A stretch of 51,948 bases of DNA from Solobacterium sp. (GTDB lineage Bacteria; Bacillota_I; Bacilli_A; Erysipelotrichales; Erysipelotrichaceae): assembly GCA_024693325.1 (NCBI GenBank), contig JAILLA010000127.1:1-51948 (forward strand). Direction: 5' to 3'. Every line of letters starts with the position of its first letter. The stretch's first letter is position 1. Made by a program: the position numbers and the translations under genes. This document shows positions 16,560 through 24,632 of the stretch, one piece after another. The notes beneath the pieces are model-generated. The model was not told the DNA's origin. It did not search any database and saw only the letters and a list, made by a program, of their open reading frames with translations.

Positions 16560-17597
16560 ATGATCGGTGATGTGATCAGACAGAGACGTCTGGTGCTGAA
16601 TATGACACAGGCTGAACTTGCGGACCGGACAGGTGTCAGTGCACCGGCCGTCAATAAATGGGAAAAAGGATTAAGCTGTCCGGATGTGATGATCCTGCCT
16701 GTACTTGCCAGAGTACTGAAAATGGATATGAATGATCTGTTTGATTTCCGAAAGGAAATGTCTGTTGAAGAACTGAGTGCTTTTATTGGGGAACTGCGCA
16801 CAGCATTGCCTACAGCGACGTTCGGGGAACTGTATGACAGGATCCGGGACAAGTCCCATGAATACCCCGGTGACGCAAAACTGTTTTTCAACGGTGCGGC
16901 ATTCCTGAATTACGCTGCCCTTATCAAAAACCAGATCAATGAGGAAAATGTTGAACTGATCGAGAAATTGCTGAAAGAGACTGAAGCAGCTGATCCTGTA
17001 TATCATGACTCTGTCAATGAAGTGCGCGTGTCTCTCGATATGGTGCTTGAACGATATGATGAGGCTGAAGAGATCCTGCAGAAACTGCACCGTCCAACCA
17101 TTGACCTGGATATGCTCAAAGCACAGATCTGCAGTGAGAAGGGAAAACCGGAAGAAGCGATGCAGATCATGACGCGGAGCCTGTACGTAAGTGTCAATGA
17201 GATCCTGAACCGGCTGCTGAAACTCCGCGGTTTCGCGGATCAGTGCGAAAATACAGCGATCCGTGATGAAGCCTCGTCCGTGGTCCATCAGCTTGTCAAA
17301 GTATTCGATCTCTGGGAATTCTATGACATTGAAGATGATCTGTCCGCCGCGGTCAGGAACCGTGACAGGGAAGGCGTGCTGAAGTCCATGAAAGAGATGA
17401 TCAGGATCCTGCATGAGCCTTACAGTTTCTCCCGGTCGCTGCTGTTTGAAGAACTTGTCAAAAAAGAACAGACAGTCGACAAAGAACTGATCAGACAGAT
17501 GCTGGATCAGGTCAGAGCCAGGACAGAGACGGATGAAGACGGATTCATGAAAGATGATGAAGAACTGTTCCGACTGCTGGAGGAAGGAAAAATATGA
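16560..17597 (+). CDS. XRE family transcriptional regulator with helical C-terminal domain
   Basis: A 345-residue protein. Residues 3-58 are a Cro/C1-type helix-turn-helix (IRQRRLVLNMTQAELADRTGVS, then APAVNKWEKG, the recognition part). The remainder is alpha-helical, TPR-like, with pairs such as DMVLERYDEAEEILQKL, and probably senses a ligand or partner. ATG 16560 has AGGAGG 8 bases upstream; the ATG at 16554 is too close. It overlaps the ATPase gene by four bases, so it most likely controls the ABC transporter encoded with it, and the repeats at 16461-16524 are good candidate sites. Such XRE-ABC units often respond to antimicrobial peptides or growth state; that role is inference. Confidence 0.85.
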   Translation: MIGDVIRQRRLVLNMTQAELADRTGVSAPAVNKWEKGLSCPDVMILPVLARVLKMDMNDLFDFRKEMSVEELSAFIGELRTALPTATFGELYDRIRDKSHEYPGDAKLFFNGAAFLNYAALIKNQINEENVELIEKLLKETEAADPVYHDSVNEVRVSLDMVLERYDEAEEILQKLHRPTIDLDMLKAQICSEKGKPEEAMQIMTRSLYVSVNEILNRLLKLRGFADQCENTAIRDEASSVVHQLVKVFDLWEFYDIEDDLSAAVRNRDREGVLKSMKEMIRILHEPYSFSRSLLFEELVKKEQTVDKELIRQMLDQVRARTETDEDGFMKDDEELFRLLEEGKI

Positions 17598-18304
17598 TGA
17601 ACGCAGTTGAAGTACATGAATTGAAAAAGGCGTATGCGCATTTTGATCTGTATGTGCCGGAATTCAGTATCCCGTACGGGTCCGTGATGGGACTGATCGG
17701 GGAAAACGGAGCCGGCAAGACAACGCTGATCCGTCTGCTCTGCGGTGTCACCAGGGCGGACCAGGGTGAGATCACAGTGCTTGGAACGGATCAGGTCCGG
17801 GCAAGAGAACTGATGAATGATGTCGGGGTCGTGACGGATGAAGAGTCACTTGTCCCATACATGACCGCAAAAGAGACCGGCGTCATGATGGCAGGCATTT
17901 ACAGGAACTGGGATGCAGAGCGCTACGCACAGCTGATCCGGACGCTCGAGGTCCCGCAGGAAACCAGATTCGGGGAACTGTCCAGAGGAAACCGCATGAA
18001 AACAGCACTGGCGTGCGCAATGAGCCACAACGCAAAAATACTTCTGCTTGATGAAGCGACCGGCGGTCTTGATCCGCTTGTCAGGGATCATGTACTGAAC
18101 CTGATCACGGAATATGCCGGACAGGAAGGACATTCCGTATTAATGTCATCACATATCGTTTCCGATCTTGAAAAAGCCTGCACAGATATCACGTTTCTGC
18201 ATCGGGGCAGGGTCATCCTCTCCCAGCCCAGAGACGCATTGCTGAAGAAACACGGCAGTATTGAAGAACTGTTCCTGGAAATGGCAGAAAGGAAAACCGT
18301 ATGA
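17594..18304 (+). CDS. ABC transporter ATP-binding protein
   Basis: A 236-residue ATPase with Walker A GENGAGKT (residues 36-43), a LSRGNRMKTALA variant of the signature, Walker B ILLLDEATGGLD and the switch His in MSSHIVSDLEK. It resembles the BcrA/YtrB-type exporters that pair with a separate ABC-2 permease. It overlaps both the regulator and permease genes by four bases, so the three proteins form one unit. The substrate is unknown. Confidence 0.93.
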   Translation: MMNAVEVHELKKAYAHFDLYVPEFSIPYGSVMGLIGENGAGKTTLIRLLCGVTRADQGEITVLGTDQVRARELMNDVGVVTDEESLVPYMTAKETGVMMAGIYRNWDAERYAQLIRTLEVPQETRFGELSRGNRMKTALACAMSHNAKILLLDEATGGLDPLVRDHVLNLITEYAGQEGHSVLMSSHIVSDLEKACTDITFLHRGRVILSQPRDALLKKHGSIEELFLEMAERKTV

Positions 18305-18918
18305 AAGGGTTGTTATACAAAGACGGGATCGTATTGATCCGGAAATTCAGGTCGTATCTGCCCATGTTTGTCTTATTTGTCGGTATGGGCGGACTGATGC
18401 CTGACGGAATGTTCTGGTCGGTATACGGTGTCATGTTTACCGCAACAATGGTATCCTCACTCATGGCTGATGAGGAAAATACCGGGTGGAATGATACCGC
18501 ATCTTATCTGCCGCTGTCTGCCGGAACACAGGTCAGTGAAAAATATATCATCAGCCTGATCTGTATCGTCGGCTTCATTGTTGTCTACACAGCGGCAGCA
18601 TTCATCGGTGGCAAACCATCTGCTGAGATCATCATGGGCATCACATCCATCATCATGACATCCGAGATCATCTTCCTGCTTTCTCTTCCGACTACGATCC
18701 TGTTCGGTGTACAGAAAAGCGGTTTGATCCGTCTTGCCGTAACAGGCGTACTGGTCTTCTTCGGAGTCGTCATCCTGCAGGGCGGCAGGGGATTCCTGGA
18801 TATGCTCAGCGGTAAAGAGAACATGGTGATCATTATCCTTCTGGCAGTTACAGTCCTGTATTTGCTTTCCTGGTATATTTCCATCCTGCTGAAGGAACGG
18901 AAGATGCTGAATCACTGA
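18301..18918 (+). CDS. ABC-2 type transporter permease
   Basis: A 205-residue membrane protein with about six predicted helices (for example YLPMFVLFVGMGGLM, IISLICIVGFIVVYTAAAFI and VIIILLAVTVLYLLSWYISILL). The N-terminal MKGLLYKDGIVLIRKF is typical of the small ABC-2 permeases found next to single ATPases. It forms the membrane half of the transporter with the preceding ATPase; export of a peptide or drug is possible but not shown. A hairpin terminator follows after about 55 bases. Confidence 0.85.
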   Translation: MKGLLYKDGIVLIRKFRSYLPMFVLFVGMGGLMPDGMFWSVYGVMFTATMVSSLMADEENTGWNDTASYLPLSAGTQVSEKYIISLICIVGFIVVYTAAAFIGGKPSAEIIMGITSIIMTSEIIFLLSLPTTILFGVQKSGLIRLAVTGVLVFFGVVILQGGRGFLDMLSGKENMVIIILLAVTVLYLLSWYISILLKERKMLNH

Positions 18919-18972
18919 TCACAATGATAAAGACATCTGAGATCTGCAGATAAGAATCGTTTACAGCATGAA

Positions 18973-19004
18973 GCGGGATATCGCGGTATGAGGTATCCCG
19001 TTTT
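18973..19004 (+). terminator. Terminator after the XRE-ABC operon
   Basis: CGGGATA (18974-18980) pairs with TATCCCG (18994-19000), followed by TTTT. Confidence 0.7.
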
Positions 19005-19037
19005 ATGATCGACTATAAAGCATGAAAAAGATTCTTT

Positions 19038-19066
19038 TTATCAAAAACGCAGGAATCGTATACAAT
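19038..19066 (+). promoter_or_regulatory. Promoter of the ABC-F gene
   Basis: TTATCA, a 17-bp spacer and TACAAT, 23 bases before the ATG at 19090. Confidence 0.6.
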
Positions 19067-19089
19067 AGTCACGTGAACGGAGATGTCAG

Positions 19090-20829
19090 ATGATTCTTTC
19101 CCTGGAAAATGTCAGTTTTAAATATGTTACGGAACCGATCCTCGATCACGTGAATTTTGTTGTGAACGAGAAGGATAAATGGGGCGTCGTCGGCCTGAAT
19201 GGTGCCGGGAAATCAACACTGCTGCAGATCATGGCAGGCGTTGAAAAGCCCGATGAAGGTCAGGTCGTGTTCCTGAAGAAATACAAGATATCCTTCTGCC
19301 CGCAGTCCATGGAATTTGAACCGGGCAGAACTGTTTATGATACGGTACGTTCATATGTATCGGATGAAACGGAAGTGTACCAGATCAGATCCATCCTGAA
19401 TAAACTCGGGATCACCGATCACGAAGAACAGATCGATGTCCTTTCGGGCGGACAGAAGAAAAGGGTCGCTCTGGCGATCGCCCTGATCCGCAAAGCAGAC
19501 CTGTATCTTCTGGATGAACCGACCAATCATCTGGATCAGGATATGATCGTCTGGCTGGAACGGTATCTCCAGAGGGTATCCAAGGCAGTTGTCCTGGTGA
19601 CTCATGACAGATATTTCCTGTCACGCATCACGGATCATATCGTGGATATTGAAAAAGGACATCTGTATGCATATGACGGCAACTATGCGGACTACCTGGA
19701 ACAGCGGGAGGAACGCTACCGTCAGGCTATGGCCGCAGAACAGAAACGCCAGAATTTCCTGCGTACAGAGATCGAATGGATCCGTGCAGGTGCTCCTGCA
19801 AGGTCTACCAAGCAGAAGGGCAGGATACAGCGCTTTGAACAGATCGCGGCGATGGAAGCCCCGGAAGAACGGACTTCACTGGAACTGAAGTCAGCGAATA
19901 CACGGCTCGGCGGGGTGACGATCGAAGCCGATGATATTTCCAAATCATACGGTGACAGGCACCTGTTCTCAGGCTTCAGCTACAATGTCGCCAGAATGGA
20001 CAGGGTCGGCATCATCGGACCGAACGGCTGCGGCAAGAGCACATTGCTGAAGATCCTGACAGGACAGCTCCCGCCGGACAGCGGCAGTGTCAGGATCGGC
20101 GATACCGTGCGGATCGGATACTTCGCCCAGCAGAACGAAGTGTTTGAGAAAGACCAGCGGGTCATCGATTATCTGAAAGACTTCGGGGATATCGTATATA
20201 CTGCCGAAGGCGATCCGATCACGGCGAGCCAGATGCTGGAACGTTTTCTCTTTTTCAAGGACGAACAGTATAAACCGATCTCCAAATGCTCGGGCGGAGA
20301 AAAAAGAAGACTTTATCTCTGCTCGATCCTGATGACAGCACCGAATATCCTGGTGCTGGACGAGCCGACAAACGATCTGGATACAGAGACACTGACGATC
20401 CTGGAAAACTATCTGGATGATTTCAGAGGAGCAGTCCTGACAGTGTCGCATGACAGGTACTTCCTTGATAAGATCGCGGACAGGCTGTTCGTGTTTGAAG
20501 ACGGCAGGATCAGGATCATCCAGGAAACATATTCCGATTATCTGGAAAACAGGGAAAAGAAAACTGAAAACAGACAGGAACAGACAACGGCACCCGTGCA
20601 GGTGAAAAAGCCTTCCAACCGTCTGACCTATATGGAAAAAAAAGAACTGGCACAACTGGAAGAGCGGATGCCGGAACTGGAAGAAAAGATAGCAGCTCTG
20701 GAGGGTCTGCTGAATGAACTCACGGATTTCGAAAAGATCCGTGAAACAGGGGATCTCCTGGAAGAAACCAGGAATGCCCTGGAAGAAACAGAGCTCAGAT
20801 GGATGGAACTGTCTGAAAAAGAAAGCTAA
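19090..20829 (+). CDS. uup: ABC-F ATPase, Uup type
   Basis: A 579-residue soluble protein with two ABC domains and no membrane part. The first has Walker A GLNGAGKS, signature LSGGQKK and Walker B LYLLDEPTNHLD; the second has GPNGCGKS, CSGGEKRR and LVLDEPTNDLD. The linker between them carries the basic GAPARSTKQKGRIQRF segment, and the last 80 residues are an acidic coiled coil (MPELEEKIAALEGLLNEL), both features of the Uup branch. ABC-F proteins act on ribosomes or DNA intermediates; Uup affects transposon excision and ribosome assembly in other bacteria. It is transcribed alone. A resistance-type ABC-F is possible but less likely given the C-terminal coil. Confidence 0.88.
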   Translation: MILSLENVSFKYVTEPILDHVNFVVNEKDKWGVVGLNGAGKSTLLQIMAGVEKPDEGQVVFLKKYKISFCPQSMEFEPGRTVYDTVRSYVSDETEVYQIRSILNKLGITDHEEQIDVLSGGQKKRVALAIALIRKADLYLLDEPTNHLDQDMIVWLERYLQRVSKAVVLVTHDRYFLSRITDHIVDIEKGHLYAYDGNYADYLEQREERYRQAMAAEQKRQNFLRTEIEWIRAGAPARSTKQKGRIQRFEQIAAMEAPEERTSLELKSANTRLGGVTIEADDISKSYGDRHLFSGFSYNVARMDRVGIIGPNGCGKSTLLKILTGQLPPDSGSVRIGDTVRIGYFAQQNEVFEKDQRVIDYLKDFGDIVYTAEGDPITASQMLERFLFFKDEQYKPISKCSGGEKRRLYLCSILMTAPNILVLDEPTNDLDTETLTILENYLDDFRGAVLTVSHDRYFLDKIADRLFVFEDGRIRIIQETYSDYLENREKKTENRQEQTTAPVQVKKPSNRLTYMEKKELAQLEERMPELEEKIAALEGLLNELTDFEKIRETGDLLEETRNALEETELRWMELSEKES

Positions 20830-20830
20830 G

Positions 20831-20853
20831 CAGCGGGATCTCCGCTGTTTTCT
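20831..20853 (+). terminator. Terminator after the ABC-F gene
   Basis: CAGCGG-GATCT-CCGCTG followed by TTTTCTT, starting 2 bases after the stop. Confidence 0.75.
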
Positions 20854-20942
20854 TAACAATACTGCATCTGTATATTTATGAAAAAGTTTTCAAAAGAAAT
20901 GAAAGCAAAAAGAAAAATACAGATGTTTTTACATGGCAGATA

Positions 20943-20970
20943 TTGAATTGTGTACGGGAGAAAGTAAAAT
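20943..20970 (+). promoter_or_regulatory. Promoter of the T-box transcript
   Basis: TTGAAT, a 16-bp spacer and TAAAAT, giving a start near 20977. TTGAATTG (20943-20950) and CAATTCAA (20976-20983) form an inverted repeat spanning the promoter, which may be a protein site or chance. Confidence 0.7.
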
Positions 20971-20976
20971 AAAAGC

Positions 20977-21200
20977 AATTCAATGAGCAGAAGAGTATCC
21001 AAGGAAGCCCATCAGCGAGCCGGAACAGAGTGGAAGTCCGGCGGCAACCCCGAACGAGAAGCGCATCTGTGAGAAGCTTTCCGGAACTGACAGTATGGAA
21101 AGCCGTCTGCCGCGTTAAGGCACAGAGAGGCCGGTGTGATCATACCGGCAACCAAGGTGGTACCGCGATGAATGTCGTCCCTGGATGGGGACGGCTTTTT
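20977..21200 (+). promoter_or_regulatory. T-box riboswitch, probable arginine specifier
   Basis: The T-box sequence AAGGTGGTACCGCG is at 21154-21167, preceded by stem III (CCGGT/ACCGG, 21131-21149). Stem I shows the AGTA loop-E part (20994-20997), AGCGAGC (21014-21020) and the GAA that precedes the specifier (21058-21060). The terminator is GTCGTCC (21174-21180) pairing with GGACGGC (21189-21195), then TTTTT. After GAA the RNA reads GCGCA, so the specifier is CGC (Arg) if one base separates GAA from the codon, or GCG (Ala) if none does. Uncharged tRNA would stabilise the antiterminator and allow expression of the peptide-binding protein downstream. Confidence 0.9.
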
Positions 21201-21219
21201 GTTTCAGAAGGAGAGAGGT

Positions 21220-21261
21220 ATGAGCAGACGACGAAGAGGGGTGATTCCCGTTAACATCTGA
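21220..21261 (+). CDS. Arginine-rich leader peptide, 13 residues
   Basis: A short frame directly after the T-box terminator encodes MSRRRRGVIPVNI with four consecutive arginine codons (AGA CGA CGA AGA). AGAAGGAG at 21206-21213 sits 6 bases upstream of its ATG, a strong ribosome binding site. It ends 32 bases before the start of the lipoprotein gene, which has its own AAGGAG. I see no second terminator between them, so any effect would be on translation or mRNA stability by ribosome stalling when arginyl-tRNA is low. The arginine run agrees with the CGC reading of the T-box specifier. Function is inferred. Confidence 0.5.
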   Translation: MSRRRRGVIPVNI

Positions 21262-21293
21262 AATAAAGAAAAAAAGAAAGAAGGAGAAAAAAG

Positions 21294-22961
21294 ATGAAAC
21301 ATATGAAGAAATTAGCAGGAATGATCCTGACAGCAGCGACCGTACTTTCATTTGCAGGATGCTCTTCCACAGAGCCGGCAGTTTCCGATCCTACAGCGAC
21401 ACCTGAATCCATCAATGCGATGAAGGTCGCTGTTCCCGGTCAGTTCACGACAATGGATCCCGGCCTGAATACGGAAACGAACAACAGCTACGTTCTTTCA
21501 CATCTGTATAGCGCGATGTTCCAGAGAGACACCAGCGGGGCGATCGTACCGATGCTGGCGGAAGACTATGATGTATCCGATGACGGCCTTGTTTATACAT
21601 TCCATCTGAAAGACGGGATCAAGTGGAGCGACGGAACTCCGATCACTGCCCAGGATTTTGAATATACATATCTGAGAAACCTGTCCTATGGCGCGGACAA
21701 CGCGTTTGCCGTATACAACCTCCAGCAGTACATTGCCGGAGCTGCCGAATACAGTGAAAAGGCGATGCTGGTTCCTGACTTTGACTGCACGAAAGAAGAC
21801 CACAGTGAAGTCGGCGTCAAGGCAATCGATGATAAAACATTCGAGCTGACATTGAAGATGCCGTGCTCCTACCTGACGCTTCTCATGTGCTCAGGCGCCT
21901 GGGAACCGCTGCCGCAGAGCACGCCCCAGCATTCCTCCACATGGTCACTCGAAGCAGGCGTTGTTACAAGCGGACCGTACACACTGTCTGACCTGAACAT
22001 CAATGAAAAGGCAGTCGCAGTCAAGAATGAAAACTATTTTGACGCAGACAGCATCACCATGGACGAGATCTCATTCATCGTCATGTCCGACCAGTCTTCA
22101 CAGTCCATGGCATTTGAAGCAGAAGAGATCGATGTCGCACTGAGCGTTTCCAACGAAACAGCGACCAACTACATGGGAACTGAAAACCTGTTCTCATATA
22201 TCGCTCCGACAACATACTGCGTATCATTCAATACCGGTGTGAACGGTCCGGAATGGGCAAAGGACATCAACGTCAGAAAAGCACTGGCTAAAGCAGTCAA
22301 TACCGATTCGATCGTTGAAGTACTTGGCGGTGATGATTTCTTCCAGAAACTGGAAGGCTTCGTACCTTCCGGCGTGCCCGGTGAAAACGGTGACTTCAGG
22401 GCAGAAGGAGATGCGCTGAAAGACAGCTATGATCTCTCATTTGATCCCGAAGCCGCAAAGAGCCTCCTTGCGGAAGCAGGATATGATGAATCCAACCCGC
22501 TGCATATCGTTTACAGATATTCCAACAGCGGAAACAATGCGGATCTCGCAACGATCCTTCAGGAACAGTGGTCAGCAGTCGGCGTTGAAGTGGACTTCAG
22601 CGCTCTTGAATCCGGTGTTTACTGGGATCAGTTCGACCAGGGTCTGTTTGAACTCTGCAGATACGGTCTCGGAACGACCCATCCGATCACCGCTCTTGAT
22701 GTCTGGACAACAGACATGCAGATCGTACCGGCAGTTTCCGATGAGAAGTTCGATCAGCTGATGCTTGACGCGAAGTGGGCAGGCTCCATTCCCGAAGCAC
22801 TCAACATCTGCCACGAAGCAGAAGACTATCTGGTCAACGAAATGGCATATATCGTTCCGCTTTACCAGCCGAAAAATTCCATTCTCGTACAGAAGAGCCT
22901 TTCCGGCTATGAACTACACGGTTCCACACTTTACTGGGGCCACTGCACCAACAGCAAATAA
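21294..22961 (+). CDS. Oligopeptide-binding lipoprotein (SBP family 5, OppA-like)
   Basis: A 555-residue extracytoplasmic solute-binding protein. The signal peptide ends in a lipobox with Cys23 (SFAGC), so it is lipid-anchored outside. The body is SBP_bac_5: VPGQFTTMDPGLNTETN, FHLKDGIKWSDGTPITAQDF, VRKALAKAVN and the C-terminal YIVPLYQPKNSILV. Such proteins deliver oligopeptides to an Opp/Dpp importer. No permease or ATPase gene follows, so it must use a transporter encoded elsewhere. AAGGAG lies 7 bases before ATG 21294. It is controlled by the T-box and perhaps the arginine leader peptide, implying induction when an amino acid, probably arginine, runs short. Confidence 0.93.
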   Translation: MKHMKKLAGMILTAATVLSFAGCSSTEPAVSDPTATPESINAMKVAVPGQFTTMDPGLNTETNNSYVLSHLYSAMFQRDTSGAIVPMLAEDYDVSDDGLVYTFHLKDGIKWSDGTPITAQDFEYTYLRNLSYGADNAFAVYNLQQYIAGAAEYSEKAMLVPDFDCTKEDHSEVGVKAIDDKTFELTLKMPCSYLTLLMCSGAWEPLPQSTPQHSSTWSLEAGVVTSGPYTLSDLNINEKAVAVKNENYFDADSITMDEISFIVMSDQSSQSMAFEAEEIDVALSVSNETATNYMGTENLFSYIAPTTYCVSFNTGVNGPEWAKDINVRKALAKAVNTDSIVEVLGGDDFFQKLEGFVPSGVPGENGDFRAEGDALKDSYDLSFDPEAAKSLLAEAGYDESNPLHIVYRYSNSGNNADLATILQEQWSAVGVEVDFSALESGVYWDQFDQGLFELCRYGLGTTHPITALDVWTTDMQIVPAVSDEKFDQLMLDAKWAGSIPEALNICHEAEDYLVNEMAYIVPLYQPKNSILVQKSLSGYELHGSTLYWGHCTNSK

Positions 22962-22981
22962 TCCACATATCAATTCTGATC

Positions 22982-23006
22982 ACGGCGCACACGATGCGCC
23001 GTTTTT
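22982..23006 (+). terminator. Terminator after the peptide-binding protein gene
   Basis: ACGGCGCA-CACGA-TGCGCCGT perfect 8-bp stem followed by TTTTC. Confidence 0.85.
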
Positions 23007-23017
23007 CTGCGCGCAGT

Positions 23018-23048
23018 AAAAAAAACAGCCGGACATCATATCCGGCTG
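23018..23048 (-). terminator. Terminator of the small membrane protein gene
   Basis: CAGCCGGA (23026-23033) and TCCGGCTG (23041-23048) pair; on the minus strand the stem is followed by a run of eight T. Confidence 0.9.
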
Positions 23049-23064
23049 CTGAACAGGTACGAAT

Positions 23065-23247
23065 TTATTGATCCTGTCCGCTGTTTTCCGCGCTGTCTTC
23101 AGACTGAGTATCCTTTTTGGATCTTTCTCTGTCTTCCAGCATCTTTTCCGTAGCTTCCGCAAGTTTCACGGATGATACATACGTAGCGGCAGATATGACC
23201 GCTGTTGCGGCAGCCACTGCAGCAAATTTCAAAAACCTTCTTAACAT
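23065..23247 (-). CDS. Small single-pass membrane protein, unknown function
   Basis: A 60-residue protein. Residues 3-23 form an alanine-rich membrane helix (FLKFAAVAAATAVISAATYV) behind a basic LRR start; the rest is a hydrophilic charged tail ending in glutamines. The ATG at 23247-23245 follows AAAGGAG with a 5-base gap; a GTG two codons earlier lies inside that site. It has its own strong terminator. I do not recognise the family. The charged tail could be cytoplasmic or wall-side. Confidence 0.65.
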   Translation of the reverse strand: MLRRFLKFAAVAAATAVISAATYVSSVKLAEATEKMLEDRERSKKDTQSEDSAENSGQDQ

Positions 23248-23332
23248 AGGCACTCCTTTGACTATCGGTCAAAAATAATATAGTTCACATGTACCGCAGA
23301 AATATGTGAAGAAAGACGCGAAAGTTTAAGAT

Positions 23333-24301
23333 TCACGAACGGTCTTTTTCCCACTGCCTGTACAGTTCTTCGCACATTCCGATATAACGGCCGCTGTTGG
23401 AAACAGGCGTCACGGGACTCTGCGTACGGCCGTCCCTGATCAGGCTGCAGTAGTGTTCCAGCTGATACCGGAATTCATATCGGCAGGGATAGGAGATGTG
23501 TTCTTTGAGCTCATCGTCCTCGTAAACGAATGCTTCAGATGCTTTCCAGAAGTCCGGTACTTCGATCCTGCCATGATCCAGATATATGGTCAGACCGTTT
23601 CGAAACAGTACCTTGGATGAAACAAAGAAGGATGAGAGAACATTGTTTTCCGTCACTGCGGTGAGGGAGCACTGGTCTTCGACCGACGGACCAAAGGAAG
23701 CGGACCCGCTGCAGGATATGATCCTGCCTGCCAGGAACTCTGTCATGTGAAAGAAATATGCTTCATTGGCGTAAAGAACACCGCCGCCTGAATCTTTTTC
23801 CGTATTCCAGCCGGCAATGTATGATCCGCCTGTATAGGACTGACGGAAATGCATGAACCTGATCTCACCCAGGGATCTGTTGTCGAGGAGTTTCCTGATG
23901 TCCGCAAAGACAGGCAGGAAAGGGGTCTTTACCGCTTCCGTGATGAACAGGCCTTTTTCCTCGGCCAGCTGTGCCAGCCTGACAGCCTGTTCTTCATGGA
24001 GGACAAACGGTTTCTCCATGATGACATGCTTTCCGGCAGCCAGTGATCTTTCAGCCCATTGGGCATGCAGGCTGTTGATGAGCGGGATATAGACTGCCTC
24101 AATGGTATCGTCTTCCAGCAGTTCGTCGTAGCTTCCGTATACACGCGGGATATTCAGCTCCTCCGCGGTCTTCCGGGCCTTTTCAAGCGATCTGGAAGCG
24201 ATCGCGGCAGCTTCTCCCAGACCGCATAATTCCAGTCCCCTGACGAAGCGGGGGACGATGGAAGCGCATGACATGATTCCGAATCGTATCTTATTGTTCA
24301 T
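23333..24301 (-). CDS. Gfo/Idh/MocA family oxidoreductase
   Basis: A 322-residue NAD(P)-dependent oxidoreductase. The N-terminal Rossmann domain has IRFGIMSCASIVPRF in place of the usual GxGxxG and ends with the family motif EKPF in KHVIMEKPFVLHEEQA; the C-terminal alpha/beta domain follows from about residue 125 (TEAVKTPFLPVFADI, GEIRFMHFRQS). Members act on sugars, inositols or amino-sugar derivatives; the substrate is not evident. The ribosome binding site GAGAGG is weak. It stands between the small membrane protein gene and the divergent riboswitch-hflKC unit, with no clear partner. Confidence 0.9.
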   Translation of the reverse strand: MNNKIRFGIMSCASIVPRFVRGLELCGLGEAAAIASRSLEKARKTAEELNIPRVYGSYDELLEDDTIEAVYIPLINSLHAQWAERSLAAGKHVIMEKPFVLHEEQAVRLAQLAEEKGLFITEAVKTPFLPVFADIRKLLDNRSLGEIRFMHFRQSYTGGSYIAGWNTEKDSGGGVLYANEAYFFHMTEFLAGRIISCSGSASFGPSVEDQCSLTAVTENNVLSSFFVSSKVLFRNGLTIYLDHGRIEVPDFWKASEAFVYEDDELKEHISYPCRYEFRYQLEHYCSLIRDGRTQSPVTPVSNSGRYIGMCEELYRQWEKDRS

Positions 24302-24400
24302 ATGTACCGATGCCTCTCTGTCATCATTTTACGCAAGGCTGGCGGTATTTTCACAGAATATACTCTGCGTGTGCGCACATTGTGTATGAATAACAGTAAT

Positions 24401-24414
24401 GTGAATTAATTCAC
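24401..24414. promoter_or_regulatory. Perfect 14-bp palindrome next to the hflKC promoter
   Basis: GTGAATTAATTCAC is fully self-complementary and ends 8 bases before the -35 box at 24423. It is a candidate operator for an unknown dimeric regulator of hflKC or of the divergent oxidoreductase gene. Confidence 0.4.
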
Positions 24415-24422
24415 TAAATCTA

Positions 24423-24450
24423 TTGACATGGCGTACGAATCTGCTATGAT
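24423..24450 (+). promoter_or_regulatory. Promoter of the riboswitch-hflKC transcript
   Basis: TTGACA (24423-24428), a 16-bp spacer and TATGAT (24445-24450) with an extended TGC. Start expected near 24457, just before the aptamer. Confidence 0.85.
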
Positions 24451-24458
24451 GATATCAG

Positions 24459-24622
24459 TAATGAGGGAGTAACGTGCGGAGGATATCCGCAGAGCAGATC
24501 ACCATCACGGCGAATGCCTGGTCTGCTCAAGATTGTGAGACTCATACATAGCTTATTGAACTGTGTATGAGGACAGGAATGATTGTTATCAGGATACAGT
24601 TCAATACTGTATCTGTTTTTTT
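24459..24622 (+). promoter_or_regulatory. yybP-ykoY (Mn2+) type riboswitch with terminator
   Basis: The 5' strand ATGAGGGAGTA (24461-24471) and the 3' strand GTGAGACTCAT (24535-24545) match the conserved ends of the yybP-ykoY aptamer, with P1 pairing ATGAG to CTCAT. Inside are the hairpin TGCGGA/TCCGC and a long stem GAGCAGATC/GGTCTGCTC capped by a loop with CATCACGGC. The 3' P1 strand also starts an alternative stem, CTCATACA (24541-24548) with TGTATGAG (24564-24571). A terminator follows: CAGGATACAG (24590-24599), CTGTATCTG (24607-24615), seven T. CTGTGT (24561-24566) can pair with ATACAG of the terminator. Metal binding would hold P1, free the antiterminator and switch hflKC on; that logic is inference. 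Confidence 0.75.
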
Positions 24623-24632
24623 GGAGGTAAGC

